Shown here in pieces: positions 52,451-64,000 of a DNA stretch of 64,000 nt. The position numbers and the translations under genes are program-made. Below the pieces are notes generated by a model. It was not told the DNA's origin, made no database searches, and worked only from the letters and a program-made list of their open reading frames with translations. Numbering within the stretch: the stretch's first letter is position 1; the number at the start of each line of letters is the position of its first letter. The DNA comes from Metallyticus violacea (lineage: Eukaryota > Arthropoda > Insecta > Mantodea > Metallyticidae). Where the stretch lies: assembly GCA_030762175.1 (NCBI GenBank), contig CM060834.1, positions 65,267,501 through 65,331,500 on the forward strand, in the 5' to 3' direction.

Positions 52451-55230
52451 TTTGATAGCCTTAGACAAGCATATTATGCGCAAAGAATCTCGAAAAGAAA
52501 AAAATTTTTTTTCGAAGTTTGGAAACTTCGTTAGAATCACTTTTTTTCCGTTCTTATTTGAGATAACTGGTTCTCTTTCATTATACTTGTTTGATAGCCT
52601 GAGACAGGCATATTATGCGCAAAGAATCTCGAAAAGAAAAAAATTTTTTTTCGAAGTTTGGAAACTACCTTAGAATTACTTTTTTTCCGTTCTTATTTGA
52701 GATAACTTGTTGTCTTTCATTATACTAGTTTGATAGCTTTAGACAAGCATATTATGCGCAAAGAATCTCGAAAAGAAAAAAATTTTTTTTGAAGTTTGGA
52801 AACTTCGTTAGAATCACTTTTTTTCCGTTCTTATTTAAGATTACTGATTCTCTTTCATTATACTAGTTTGATAGCCTCAGAAAAGCATATTATGCGCAAG
52901 GAATCTCTAAAAGAAAAAAATTTTTTTTCGAAGTTTGGAAACTTCGTTAGAATCACTTTTTTTCCGTTCTTACTTGAGATAACTTGTTCTCTTTCATTAT
53001 ACTAGTTTGATAGCCTTAGACAAGCATATTATGCGCAAAGAATCTCGAAAAGAAAAAAAATTTTTTTCTAAGTTTGGAAACTTCGTTAGAATCACTTTTT
53101 TTCCTTTCTTATTTGAGATAACTGGTTCTCTTTCATTATACTAGTTTGATAGCCTCAGAAAAGCATATTATGCGCAAAGAATCTCGAAAAGAAAAAAAAT
53201 TTTTTTCGAAGTTTGGAAACTTCCTTAGAATCACTTTTTTCCGTTCTTATTTGAGATAACTTGTTCTCTTTCATTATACTAGTTTGATAGCCTTAGACAA
53301 GCATATTATGCGCAAAGAATCTCGAAAAGAAAAAAATTTTTTTTCGAAGTTTGGAAACTTCGTTAGAATCACTTTTTTTCCGTTCTTATTTGAGATAACT
53401 GGTTCTCTTTCATTATACTAGTTTGATAGCCTCAGAGAAGCATATTATGCGCAAAGAATCTCTAAAAGAAAAAATTTTTTTTTCGAAGTTTGGAAACTTC
53501 GTTAGAATCACTTTTTTTCCGTACTTATTTGAGATAACTGGTTCTCCTTCATTATACTAGTTTGATAGCCTCAGAAAAGCATAGGTATGCGCAAAGAATC
53601 TCGAAAAGAAAAAAATTTTTTTTCGAAGTTTGGAAACTTCGTTAGAATCACTTTTTTTCCGTTCTTATTTGAGATAACTGGTTCTCTTTCATTATACTAG
53701 TTTGATAGTATCATACAAGCATATTATGCGCAAAGAATCTCGAAAAGAAAAAAATTTTTTTTCGAAGTTTGGAAACTTCCTTAGAATCACTTTTTTTCCA
53801 TTCTTATTTATATTTTACTGGTTCTCTTTCATTATACAATTTGATAGCCTCAGACAAGCATATTATGCACAAAGAATCTCGAAAAGAAAAATATTTTTTT
53901 TCGAAGTTTGGAAACTTCGTTAGAATCACTTTTTTTCCGTTCTTATTTGAGATAACTGGTTCTCTTTCATTATACTAGTTTGATAGCCTCAGACAAGCAT
54001 ATTATGCGCAAAGAATCTCGAAAAGAAAAAAATTTTTTTTCGAAGTTTGGAAACTTCCTTAGAATCACTTTTTTTCCATTCTTATTTGAGATAACTTGTT
54101 CTCTTTCATTATACTTGTTTGATAGCCTTAGACAAGCATATTATGCGCAAAGAATCTCGAAAAGAAAAAAATTTTTTTTCGAAGTTTGGAAACTTCGTTA
54201 GAATCACTTTTTTTCCGTTCTTATTTAAGATTACTGGTTCTCTTTCATTATACTAGTTTGATAGCCTCAGACAAGCATATTATGCGCAAAGAATCTCGAA
54301 AAGAAAAAATTTTTTTTTCGAAGTTTGGAAACTTCGTTAGAATCACTTTTTTTCCGTTCTTATTTGAGATAACTTGTTCTCTTTCATTATACTAGTTTGA
54401 TAGCCTTAGACAAGCATATTATGCGCAAAGAATCTCGAAAAGAAAAAAATTTTTTTTCGAAGTTTGGAAACTTCGTTAGAATCACTTTTTTTCCGTTCTT
54501 ATTTGAGATAACTGGTTCTCTTTCATTATACTTGTTTGATAGCCTGAGACAGGCATATTATGCGCAAAGAATCTCGAAAAGAAAAAAATTTTTTTTCGAA
54601 GTTTGGAAACTACCTTAGAATTACTTTTTTTCCGTTCTTATTTGAGATAACTTGTTCTCTTTCATTATACTAGTTTGATAGCCTTAGACAAGCATATTAT
54701 GCGAAAAGAATCTCGAAAAGAAAAAAATTTTTTTTCGAAGTTTGGAAACTTCGTTAGAATCACTTTTTTTCCATTCTTATTTGAGATAACTTGTTCTCTT
54801 TCATTATACTTGTTTGATAGCCTGAGACAAGCATAATATGCGCAAAGAATCTCGAAAAGAAAAAAATTTTTTTTCGAAGTTTGGAAACTACCTTAGAATC
54901 ACTTTTTTTCCATTCTTATTTGAGATAACTTGTTCTCTTTCATTATACTAGTTTGATAGCCTCAGACAAGCATATTATGCGCAAAGAATCTCGAAAAGAA
55001 AAAAATTTTTTTTCGAAGTTTGGAAACTTCGTTAGAATCACTTTTTTTCCGTTCTTATTTAAGTTAACTTGTTCTCTTTCATTATACTAGTTTGATAGCC
55101 TTAGACAAGCATATTATGCGCAAAGAATCTCGAAAAGAAAAAAAATTTTTTTCGAAGTTTGGAAACTTCGTTAGAATCACTTTTTTTCCGTTCTTATTTG
55201 AGATAACTGGTTCTCTTTCATTATACTAGT

Positions 55231-58200
55231 TTGATAGCCTCAGACAAGCATATAATGCGCAAAGAATCTCGAAAGGAAAAAAATTTTTTTTCGAAGTTTG
55301 GAAACTTCCTTAGAATCACTTTTTTTCCATTCTTATTTGAGATAACTTGTTCTCTTTCATTATACTTGTTTGATAGCCTCAGACAAGCATATTATGCGCA
55401 AAGAATTTCGAAAAGAAAAAAATTTTATTTCGAAGTTTGGAAACTTCGTTAGAATCACTTTTTTTCCGTTCTTATTTAAGATTACTGGTTCTCTTTCATT
55501 ATACTAGTTTGATAGCCTCAGACAAGCATATTATGCGCAAAGAATGTCGAAAAGAAAAAAATTTTATTTCGAAGTTTTGAATATTCGTTAGAATCACTTT
55601 TTTTCCGTTCTTATTTTAGATAACTGGTTCTCTTTCATTATACTACTTTGATAGCCTCAGAAAAGCATATTATGCGCAATGAACCTCGAAAAGAAAAATA
55701 TTTTTTTTCGAAGATTGGAAACCTCGTTAGAATCACTTTTTTTCCGTTCTTATTTGAGATAACTGGTTCTCTTTCATTATACTAGTTTGATAGCCTCAGA
55801 CAAGCATATTATGCGCAAAGAATCTCGAAAAGAAAAAAATTTTTTTTCGAAGTTTGGAAACTTCCTTAGAATAACTTTTTTTCCATTCTTATTTGAGATA
55901 ACTTGTTCTCTTTCATTATACTAGTTTGATAGCCTTAGACAAGCATATTATGCGCAAAGAATCTCGAAAAGAAAAAAATTTTTTTTCGAAGTTTGGAAAC
56001 TTCGTTAGAATCACTTTTTTTCCGTTCTTATTTGAGATAACTGGTTCTCTTTCATTATACTAGTTTGATAGCCTCAGACAAGCATATTATGCGCAAAGAA
56101 TCTCGAAAAGAAAAAAATTTTTTTTCGAAGTTTGGAAACTTCCTTAGAATCACTTTTTTTCCATTCTTATTTGAGAAAACTTGTTCTCTTTCATTATACT
56201 TGTTTGATAGCCTTAGACAAGCATATTATGCGCAAAGAATCTCGAAAAGAAAAAAATTTTTTTTCGAAGTTTGGAAACTTCGTTAGAATCACTTTTTTTC
56301 CGTTCTTATTTAAGATTACTGATTCTCTTTCATTATACTAGTTTGATAGCCTCAGACAAGCATATTATGCGCAAAGAATCTCGAAAAGAAAAAAATTTTT
56401 TTTCGAAGTTTGGAAACTTCGTTAGAATCACTTTTTTTCCGTTCTTATTTGAGATAACATGTTCTCTTTCATTATACTTGTTTGATAGCCTTAGACAAGC
56501 ATATTATGCGCAAAGAATCTCGAAAAGAAAAAAATTTTTTTTCGAAGTTTGGAAACTTCCTTAGAATCACTTTTTTTCCATTCTTATTTGAGATAACTTG
56601 TTATCTTTCATTATACTAGTTTGATAGCCTCAGACAAGCATATTATGCGCAAAGAATCTCGAAAAGAAAAAAATTTTTTTTCGAAGTTTGGAAACTTCCT
56701 TAGAATCACTTTTTTTCCATTCTTATTTGAGATAACTTGTTATCTTTCATTATACTAGTTTGATAGCCTCAGACAAGCATATTATGCGCAAATAATCTCG
56801 AAAAGAAAAAAATTTTTTTTCGAAGTTTGGAATCTTCCTTAGAATCACTTTTTTTCCATTCTTATTTGAGATAACTTGTTCTCTTTCATTATACTAGTTT
56901 GATAGCCTTAGACAAGCATATTATGCGCAAAGAATCTCGAAAAGAAAAAAATTTTTTTTCGAAGTTTGGAAACTTCGTTAGAATCACTTTTTTTCCGTTC
57001 TTATTTAAGATAACTTGTTCTCTTTCATTATACTAGTTTGATAGCCTTAGACAAGCATATTATGCGCAAAGAATCTCGAAAAGAAAAAAATTTTTTTTCG
57101 AAGTTTGGAAACTTCGTTAGAATCACTTTTTTTCCGTTCTTATTTGAAATAACTGGTTCTCTTTCATTATACTAGTTTGATAGCCTTAGACAAGCATATT
57201 ATGCGCAAAGAATCTCGAAAAGAAAAAAATTTTTTTTCGAAGTTTGGAAACTTCGTTAGAATCACTTTTTTTCCGTTCTTATTTGAGATAACTGGTTCTC
57301 TTTCATTATACTTGTTTGATAGCCTGAGACAGGCATATTATGCGCAAAGAATCTCGAAAAGAAAAAAATTTTTTTTCGAAGTTTGGAAACTACCTTAGAA
57401 TCACTTTTTTTCCGTTCTTATTTGAGATAACTTGTTCTCTTTCATTATACTAGTTTGATAGCTTTAGACAAGCATATTATGCGCAAAGAATCTCGAAAAG
57501 AAAAAAAATTTTTTTCGAAGTTTGGAAACTTCGTTAGAATCACTTTTTTTCCGTTCTTATTTGAGATAACTGGTTCTCTTTCATTATACTAGTTTGATAG
57601 CCTCAGACAAGCATATAATGCGCAAAGAATCTCGAAAGGAAAAAAATTTTTTTTCGAAGTTTGGAAACTTCCTTAGAATCACTTTTTTTCCATTCTTATT
57701 TGAGATAACTTGTTCTCTTTCATTATACTTGTTTGATAGCCTCAGACAAGCATATTATGCGCAAAGAATTTCGAAAAGAAAAAAATTTTATTTCGAAGTT
57801 TGGAAACTTCGTTAGAATCACTTTTTTTCCGTTCTTATTTAAGATTACTGGTTCTCTTTCATTATACTAGTTTGATAGCCTCAGACAAGCATATTATGCG
57901 CAAAGAATGTCGAAAAGAAAAAAATTTTATTTCGAAGTTTTGAATATTCGTTAGAATCACTTTTTTTCCGTTCTTATTTTAGATAACTGGTTCTCTTTCA
58001 TTATACTACTTTGATAGCCTCAGAAAAGCATATTATGCGCAATGAACCTCGAAAAGAAAAATATTTTTTTTCGAAGATTGGAAACCTCGTTAGAATCACT
58101 TTTTTTCCGTTCTTATTTGAGATAACTGGTTCTCTTTCATTATACTAGTTTGATAGCCTCAGACAAGCATATTATGCGCAAAGAATCTCGAAAAGAAAAA

Positions 58201-59817
58201 AATTTTTTTTCGAAGTTTGGAAACTTCCTTAGAATAACTTTTTTTCCATTCTTATTTGAGATAACTTGTTCTCTTTCATTATAATAGTTTGATAGCCTTA
58301 GACAAGCATATTATGCGCAAAGAATCTCGAAAAGAAAAAAATTTTTTTTCGAAGTTTGGAAACTTCGTTAGAATCACTTTTTTTCCGTTCTTATTTGAGA
58401 TAACTGGTTCTCTTTCATTATACTAGTTTGATAGCCTCAGACAAGCATATTATGCGCAAAGAATCTCGAAAAGAAAAAAATTTTTTTTCGAAGTTTGGAA
58501 ACTTCCTTAGAATCACTTTTTTTCCATTCTTATTTGAGAAAACTTGTTCTCTTTCATTATACTTGTTTGATAGCCTTAGACAAGCATATTATGCGCAAAG
58601 AATCTCGAAAAGAAAAAAATTTTTTTTCGAAGTTTGGAAACTTCGTTAGAATCACTTTTTTTCCGTTCTTATTTAAGATTACTGATTCTCTTTCATTATA
58701 CTAGTTTGATAGCCTCAGACAAGCATATTATGCGCAAAGAATCTCGAAAAGAAAAAAATTTTTTTTCGAAGTTTGGAAACTTCGTTAGAATCACTTTTTT
58801 TCCGTTCTTATTTGAGATAACATGTTCTCTTTCATTATACTTGTTTGATAGCCTTAGACAAGCATATTATGCGCAAAGAATCTCGAAAAGAAAAAAATTT
58901 TTTTTCGAAGTTTGGAAACTTCCTTAGAATCACTTTTTTTCCATTCTTATTTGAGATAACTTGTTATCTTTCATTATACTAGTTTGATAGCCTCAGACAA
59001 GCATATTATGCGCAAATAATCTCGAAAAGAAAAAAATTTTTTTTCGAAGTTTGGAATCTTCCTTAGAATCACTTTTTTTCCATTCTTATTTGAGATAACT
59101 TGTTCTCTTTCATTATACTAGTTTGATAGCCTTAGACAAGCATATTATGCGCAAAGAATCTCGAAAAGAAAAAAATTTTTTTTCGAAGTTTGGAAACTTC
59201 GTTAGAATCACTTTTTTTCCGTTCTTATTTAAGATAACTTGTTCTCTTTCATTATACTAGTTTGATAGCCTTAGACAAGCATATTATGCGCAAAGAATCT
59301 CGAAAAGAAAAAAATTTTTTTTCGAAGTTTGGAAACTTCGTTAGAATCACTTTTTTTCCGTTCTTATTTGAAATAACTGGTTCTCTTTCATTATACTAGT
59401 TTGATAGCCTTAGACAAGCATATTATGCGCAAAGAATCTCGAAAAGAAAAAAATTTTTTTTCGAAGTTTGGAAACTTCGTTAGAATCACTTTTTTTCCGT
59501 TCTTATTTGAGATAACTGGTTCTCTTTCATTATACTTGTTTGATAGCCTGAGACAGGCATATTATGCGCAAAGAATCTCGAAAAGAAAAAAATTTTTTTT
59601 CGAAGTTTGGAAACTACCTTAGAATCACTTTTTTTCCGTTCTTATTTGAGATAACTTGTTCTCTTTCATTATACTAGTTTGATAGCCTTAGACAAGCATA
59701 TTATGCGCAAAGAATCTCGAAAAGAAAAAAATTTTTTTTCGAAGTTTGGAAACTTCGTTAGAATCACTTTTTTTCCATTCTTATTTGAGATAACTTGTTC
59801 TCTTTCATTATACTTGT
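55231..59817 (+). repeat. 16-17-monomer tandem duplication unique to macro-copy 2
   Basis: Copy 1 sequence 25,441-27,665 is present twice here. Position 25,585 matches both 55,231 and 57,594, and 27,392 matches both 57,177 and 59,401. The first copy is 2,363 bp and includes one further monomer; the second is 2,224 bp. The internal junction is near 57,450, where GATAGCTTTAGAC stands in place of GATAGCCTTAGAC. Shared rare marks in both copies are GCATATAATGCGC with GAAAGGAAAA, TTTTAGATAAC, AATGAACCTCG and AACATGTTC. Confidence 0.85.
56602..56880 (+). repeat. Single-monomer tandem duplication
   Basis: The rare string TTGTTATCTTTC occurs near 56,600 and again 139 bp later. Copy 1 has it only once at the equivalent point (near 26,953), as does the second duplicate (near 58,960). 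The first of the pair is followed by GCAAAGAATC, the second by GCAAATAATC. This is the smallest copy-number step visible in the window. Confidence 0.85.
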
Positions 59818-62800
59818 TTGATAGCCTGAGACAAGCATATTATGCGCAAAGAATCTCGAAAAGAAAAAAATTTTTTTTCGAAGTTTGGAAACTACCTTAG
59901 AATCACTTTTTTTCCATTCTTATTTGAGATAACTGGTTCTCTTTCATTATACTAGTTTGATAGCCTCAGACAAGCATATTATGCGCAAAGAATCTCGAAA
60001 AGAAAAAAATTTTTTTTCGAAGTTTGGAAACTTCGTTAGAATCACTTTTTTTCCGTTCTTATTTAAGTTAACTTGTTCTCTTTAATTATACTAGTTTGAT
60101 AGCCTTAGACAAGCATATTATGCGCAAAGAATCTCGAAAAGAAAAAAATTTTTTTTCGAAGTTTGGAAACTTCGTTAGAATCACTTTTTTTCCGTTCTTA
60201 TTTGAGATAACTGGTTCTCTTTCATTATACTAGTTTGATAGCCTCAGACAAGCATATTATGCGCAAAGAATCTCGAAAAGAAAAAAATTTTTTTTCGAAG
60301 TTTGGAAACTTCGTTAGAATCACTTTTTTTCCGTTCTTATTTAAGTTAACTTGTTCTCTTTCATTATACTAGTTTGATAGCCTTAGACAAGCATATTATG
60401 CGCAAAGAATCTCGAAAAGAAAAATATTTTTTTTCGAAGATTGGAAACTTCGTTAGAATCACTTTTTTTCCGTTCTTATTTGAGATAACTGGTTCTCTTT
60501 CATTATACTAGTTTGATAGACTTAGACAAGCATATTATGCGCAAATAATCTCGAAAAGAAAAAAATTTTTTTTCGAAGTTTGGAATCTTCGTTAGAATCA
60601 CTTTTTTTCCGTTCTTATTTGAGATAACTGGTTCTCTTTCATTATACTAGTTTGATAGCCTCAGACAAGCATATTATGCGCAAAGAATCTCGAAAAGAAA
60701 AAAATTTTTTTTCGAAGTTTGGAAACTTCCTTAGAATCACTTTTTTTCCATTCTTATTTGAGAAAACTTGTTCTCTTTCATTATATTTGTTTGATAGCCT
60801 TAGACAAGCATATTATGCGCAAAGAATCTCGAAAAGAAAAAAATTTTTTTTCGAAGTTTGGAAACTTCGTTAGAATCACTTTTTTTCCGTTCTTATTTAA
60901 GATTACTGGTTCTCTTTCATTATACTAGTTTGATAGCCTCAGACAAGCATATTATGCGCAAAGAATCTCGAAAAGAAAAAATTTTTTTTTCGAAGTTTGG
61001 AAACTTCGTTAGAATCACTTTTTTTCCGTTCTTATTTGAGATAACTTGTTCTCTTTCATTATACTTGTTTGATAGCCTTAGACAAGCATATTATGCGCAA
61101 AGAATCTCGAAAAGAAAAAAATTTTTTTTCGAAGTTTGGAATCTTCCTTAGAATCACTTTTTTTCCATTCTTATTTGAGATAACTTGTTCTCTTTCATTA
61201 TACTAGTTTGATAGCCTTAGACAAGCATATTATGCGCAAAGAATGTCGAAAAGAAAAAAATTTCATTTTGAAGTTTTGAATATTCGTTAGAATCACTTTT
61301 TTTCCGTTCTTATTTGAGATAACTGGTTCTCTTTCATTATACTACTTTGATAGCCTCAGAAAAGCATATTATGCGCAAAGAATCTCGAAAAGAAAAATAT
61401 TTTTTTTCGAAGATTGGAAACCTCGTTAGAATCACTTTTTTTCCGTTCTTATTTGAGATAACTGGTTCTCTTTCATTATACTAGTTTGATAGCCTCAGAC
61501 AAGCATATTATGCGCAAAGAATCTCGAAAAGAAAAAAATTTTTTTTCGAAGTTTGGAAACTTCCTTAGAATCACTTTTTTTCCATTCTTATTTGAGATAA
61601 CTTGTTCTCTTTCATTATACTAGTTTGATAGCCTTAGACAAGCATATTATGCGCAAAGAATCTCGAAAAGAAAAAATTTTTTTTTCGAAGTTTGGAAACT
61701 TCGTTAGAATCACTTTTTTTCCGTTCTTATTTGAGATAACTGGTTCTCTTTCATTATACTAGTTTGATAGCCTCAGACAAGCATATTATGCGCAAAGAAT
61801 CTCGAAAAGAAAAAAATTTTTTTTCGAAGTTTGGAAACTTCCTTAGAATCACTTTTTTTCCATTCTTATTTGAGAAAATTTGTTCTCTTTCATTATACTT
61901 GTTTGATAGCCTTAGACAAGCATATTATGCGCAAAGAATCTCGAAAAGAAAAAAATTTTTTTTCGAAGTTTGGAAACTTCGTTAGAATCACTTTTTTTCC
62001 GTTCTTATTTGAGATAACTTGTTCTCTTTCATTATACTTGTTTGATAGCCTTAGACAAGCATATTATGCGCAAAGAATCTCGAAAAGAAAAAAATTTTTT
62101 TTCGAAGTTTGGAAACTTCCTTAGAATCACTTTTTTTCCATTCTTATTTGAGATAACTTGTTCTCTTTCATTATACTAGTTTGATAGCCTCAGACAAGCA
62201 TATTATGCGCAAAGAATCTCGAAAATAAAAAAATTTTTTTTCGAAGTTTGGAATCTTCCTTAGAATCACTTTTTTTCCATTCTTATTTGAGATAACTTGT
62301 TCTCTTTCATTATACTAGTTTGATAGCCTTAGACAAGCATATTATGCGCAAAGAATCTCGAAAAGAAAAAAATTTTTTTTCGAAGTTTGGAAACTTCCTT
62401 AGAATCACTTTTTTTCCATTCTTATTTGAGAAAACTTGTTCTCTTTCATTATATTTGTTTGATAGCCTTAGACAAGCATATTATGCGCAAAGAATCTCGA
62501 AAAGAAAAAAATTTTTTTTCGAAGTTTGGAAACTTCGTTAGAATCACTTTTTTTCCGTTCTTATTTAAGATTACTGGTTCTCTTTCATTATACTAGTTTG
62601 ATAGCCTCAGACAAGCATATTATGCGCAAAGAATCTCGAAAAGAAAAAATTTTTTTTTCGAAGTTTGGAAACTTCGTTAGAATCACTTTTTTTCCGTTCT
62701 TATTTGAGATAACTTGTTCTCTTTCATTATACTTGTTTGATAGCCTTAGACAAGCATATTATGCGCAAAGAATCTCGAAAAGAAAAAAATTTTTTTTCGA

Positions 62801-64000
62801 AGTTTGGAAACTTCCTTAGAATCACTTTTTTTCCATTCTTATTTGAGATAACTTGTTCTCTTTCATTATACTAGTTTGATAGCCTCAGACAAGCATATTA
62901 TGCGCAAAGAATCTCGAAAAGAAAAAAATTTTTTTTCGAAGTTTGGAATCTTCCTTAGAATCACTTTTTTTCCATTCTTATTTGAGATAACTTGTTCTCT
63001 TTCATTATACTAGTTTGATAGCCTTAGACAAGCATATTATGCGCAAAGAATGTCGAAAAGAAAAAAATTTCATTTCGAAGTTTTGAATATTCGTTAGAAT
63101 CACTTTTTTTCCGTTCTTATTTGAGATAACTGGTTCTCTTTCATTATACTACTTTGATAGCCTCAGAAAAGCATATTATGCGCAAAGAATCTCGAAAAGA
63201 AAAATATTTTTTTTCGAAGATTGGAAACCTCGTTAGAATCACTTTTTTTCCGTTCTTATTTGAGATAACTGGTTCTCTTTCATTATACTAGTTTGATAGC
63301 CTCAGACAAGCATATTATGCGCAAAGAATCTCGAAAAGAAAAAAATTTTTTTTCGAAGTTTGGAAACTTCCTTAGAATCACTTTTTTTCCATTCTTATTT
63401 GAGAAAATTTGTTCTCTTTCATTATACTTGTTTGATAGCCTTAGACAAGCATATTATGCGCAAAGAATCTCGAAAAGAAAAAAATTTTTTTTCGAAGTTT
63501 GGAAACTTCGTTAGAATCACTTTTTTTCCGTTCTTATTTGAGATAACTTGTTCTCTTTCATTATACTTGTTTGATAGCCTTAGACAAGCATATTATGCGC
63601 AAAGAATCTCGAAAAGAAAAAAATTTTTTTTCGAAGTTTGGAAACTTCCTTAGAATCACTTTTTTTCCATTCTTATTTGAGATAACTTGTTCTCTTTCAT
63701 TATACTAGTTTGATAGCCTCAGACAAGCATATTATGCGCAAAGAATCTCGAAAAGAAAAAAATTTTTTTTCGAAGTTTGGAAACTTCCTTTGAATCACTT
63801 TTTACCATTCTTATTTGAGATATCTTGTTCTCTTTCATTATACTAGTTTGATAGCCTCAGACAAGCATATTATGCGCAAAGAATCTCGAAAAGAAAAAAA
63901 TTTTTTTTCGAAGTTTGGAAACTTCCTTAGAATCACTTTTTTTCCATTCTTATTTGAGATAACTTGTTCTCTTTCATTATACTTGTTTGATAGCCTTAGA

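Larger units (their letters stand above)
1..64000 (+). repeat. 139-bp satellite array, head to tail, fills window
   Basis: Taking CGAAAAG as the start of each monomer, starts fall at 1, 140, 279 and 418, and the same 139-bp step continues to the last base. The monomer reads, in order: CGAAAAG, an A7T8 block, an inverted repeat around GG, TTAGAATCAC, a T7 run, CCGTTC or CCATTC, GAGATAAC, TTCTCTTTCATTATAC, TAGTTTGATAGCC, and GCATATTATGCGC. A hand-counted consensus has 43 G+C of 139. No monomer in the opposite orientation and no non-satellite interruption was seen. Co-varying sites define main subfamilies: CTTCC with CCATTC and ACTTGTTC, CTTCG with CCGTTC and ACTGGTTC, and a third with AAGATTACTG. 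Mixed forms also occur. Long regular arrays of this kind are typical of eukaryotic centromeric or subtelomeric heterochromatin. The species and the satellite family name are not recognised. Confidence 0.98.
33269..64000 (+). repeat. Macro-repeat copy 2, cut by window end
   Basis: This is co-linear with copy 1, but the offset shifts stepwise. It is +33,268 up to about 37 kb, +30,059 from about 37.4 to 41 kb, +29,367 from about 41.3 to 52.2 kb, about +29,645 to 56.6 kb, +29,785 to about 57.45 kb, and +32,009 from there to the end. Steps between segments are -3,209, -692, +278, +1, +139 and +2,224 bp, nearly all close to whole numbers of monomers. By the last offset, base 64,000 corresponds to about 31,991 of copy 1, so roughly 1.3 kb of this copy lies beyond the window. 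Point differences are sparse, for example C at 609 against T at 33,877. Confidence 0.88.

Noticed and set aside
1..64000. CRISPR array
   Set aside because: The regular period is tempting, but there are no unique spacers: the full 139 bp is conserved from unit to unit.
1..64000. Telomere, ribosomal DNA spacer or organelle DNA
   Set aside because: There are no short G-rich telomere motifs, no ribosomal RNA sequence and no organelle gene. The layout is purely monomeric satellite with HORs.
33269..64000. Simple assembly duplication of the first 33 kb
   Set aside because: Copy 2 differs by several structural changes and scattered single-base changes, such as 609/33,877, CACTTTGTTTCCG only near 23,870, and TCATACAAG only near 53,713. 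That is not expected of a plain duplicate. An allelic (haplotype) join cannot be excluded without reads.

Overview
The whole window is one uninterrupted, head-to-tail tandem array of an AT-rich satellite. The monomer is about 139 bp, its consensus is about 31% G+C by hand count, and roughly 460 monomers fit in 64 kb. All monomers face the same way. I see no protein-coding gene, RNA gene, transposon, CRISPR array or unique spacer DNA. An array of this size and regularity points to nuclear heterochromatin of a eukaryote, most plausibly centromeric or pericentromeric. I do not recognise the monomer as a named family and cannot assign a species.

The array is organised at several nested scales. 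(1) The 139-bp monomer carries three short dyads: an A/T block, an 8-bp-arm hairpin, and GCATA-T-TATGC. (2) From about 0.3 to 11.1 kb, and again from about 33.6 to 41.2 kb, monomers form a higher-order repeat (HOR) of 3,209 bp (23 monomers), marked by one 155-bp chimeric monomer; a rearranged 3,768-bp version ends each of these stretches. (3) From about 11.3 to 32 kb, and again from about 41.3 to 64 kb, there is a different mosaic of blocks that recur at spacings of about 1.53, 1.67, 1.94, 2.22 and 2.50 kb, themselves re-copied about 9.3 to 10.6 kb away. (4) Everything from 1 to 33,268 recurs from 33,269 to the window end, so a macro-repeat of about 33 kb spans both HOR domains.

The two macro-copies match down to private single-base variants. 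They differ in length by discrete events close to whole numbers of monomers: -3,209, -692, +278, +139 and +2,224 bp in copy 2, besides 1-bp changes. This is the pattern expected from recent segmental amplification followed by unequal exchange or replication-based copy-number change.

Every open frame of 60-150 codons is a by-product of the repeat. The monomer length is 1 modulo 3, the frames mostly begin at TTG, and neighbouring frames re-read the same monomer in different phases. No genes work together here. The biology, if any, lies in the DNA structure, possible protein binding to the dyads or the CENP-B-box-like stretch, and the evolutionary dynamics of the array.
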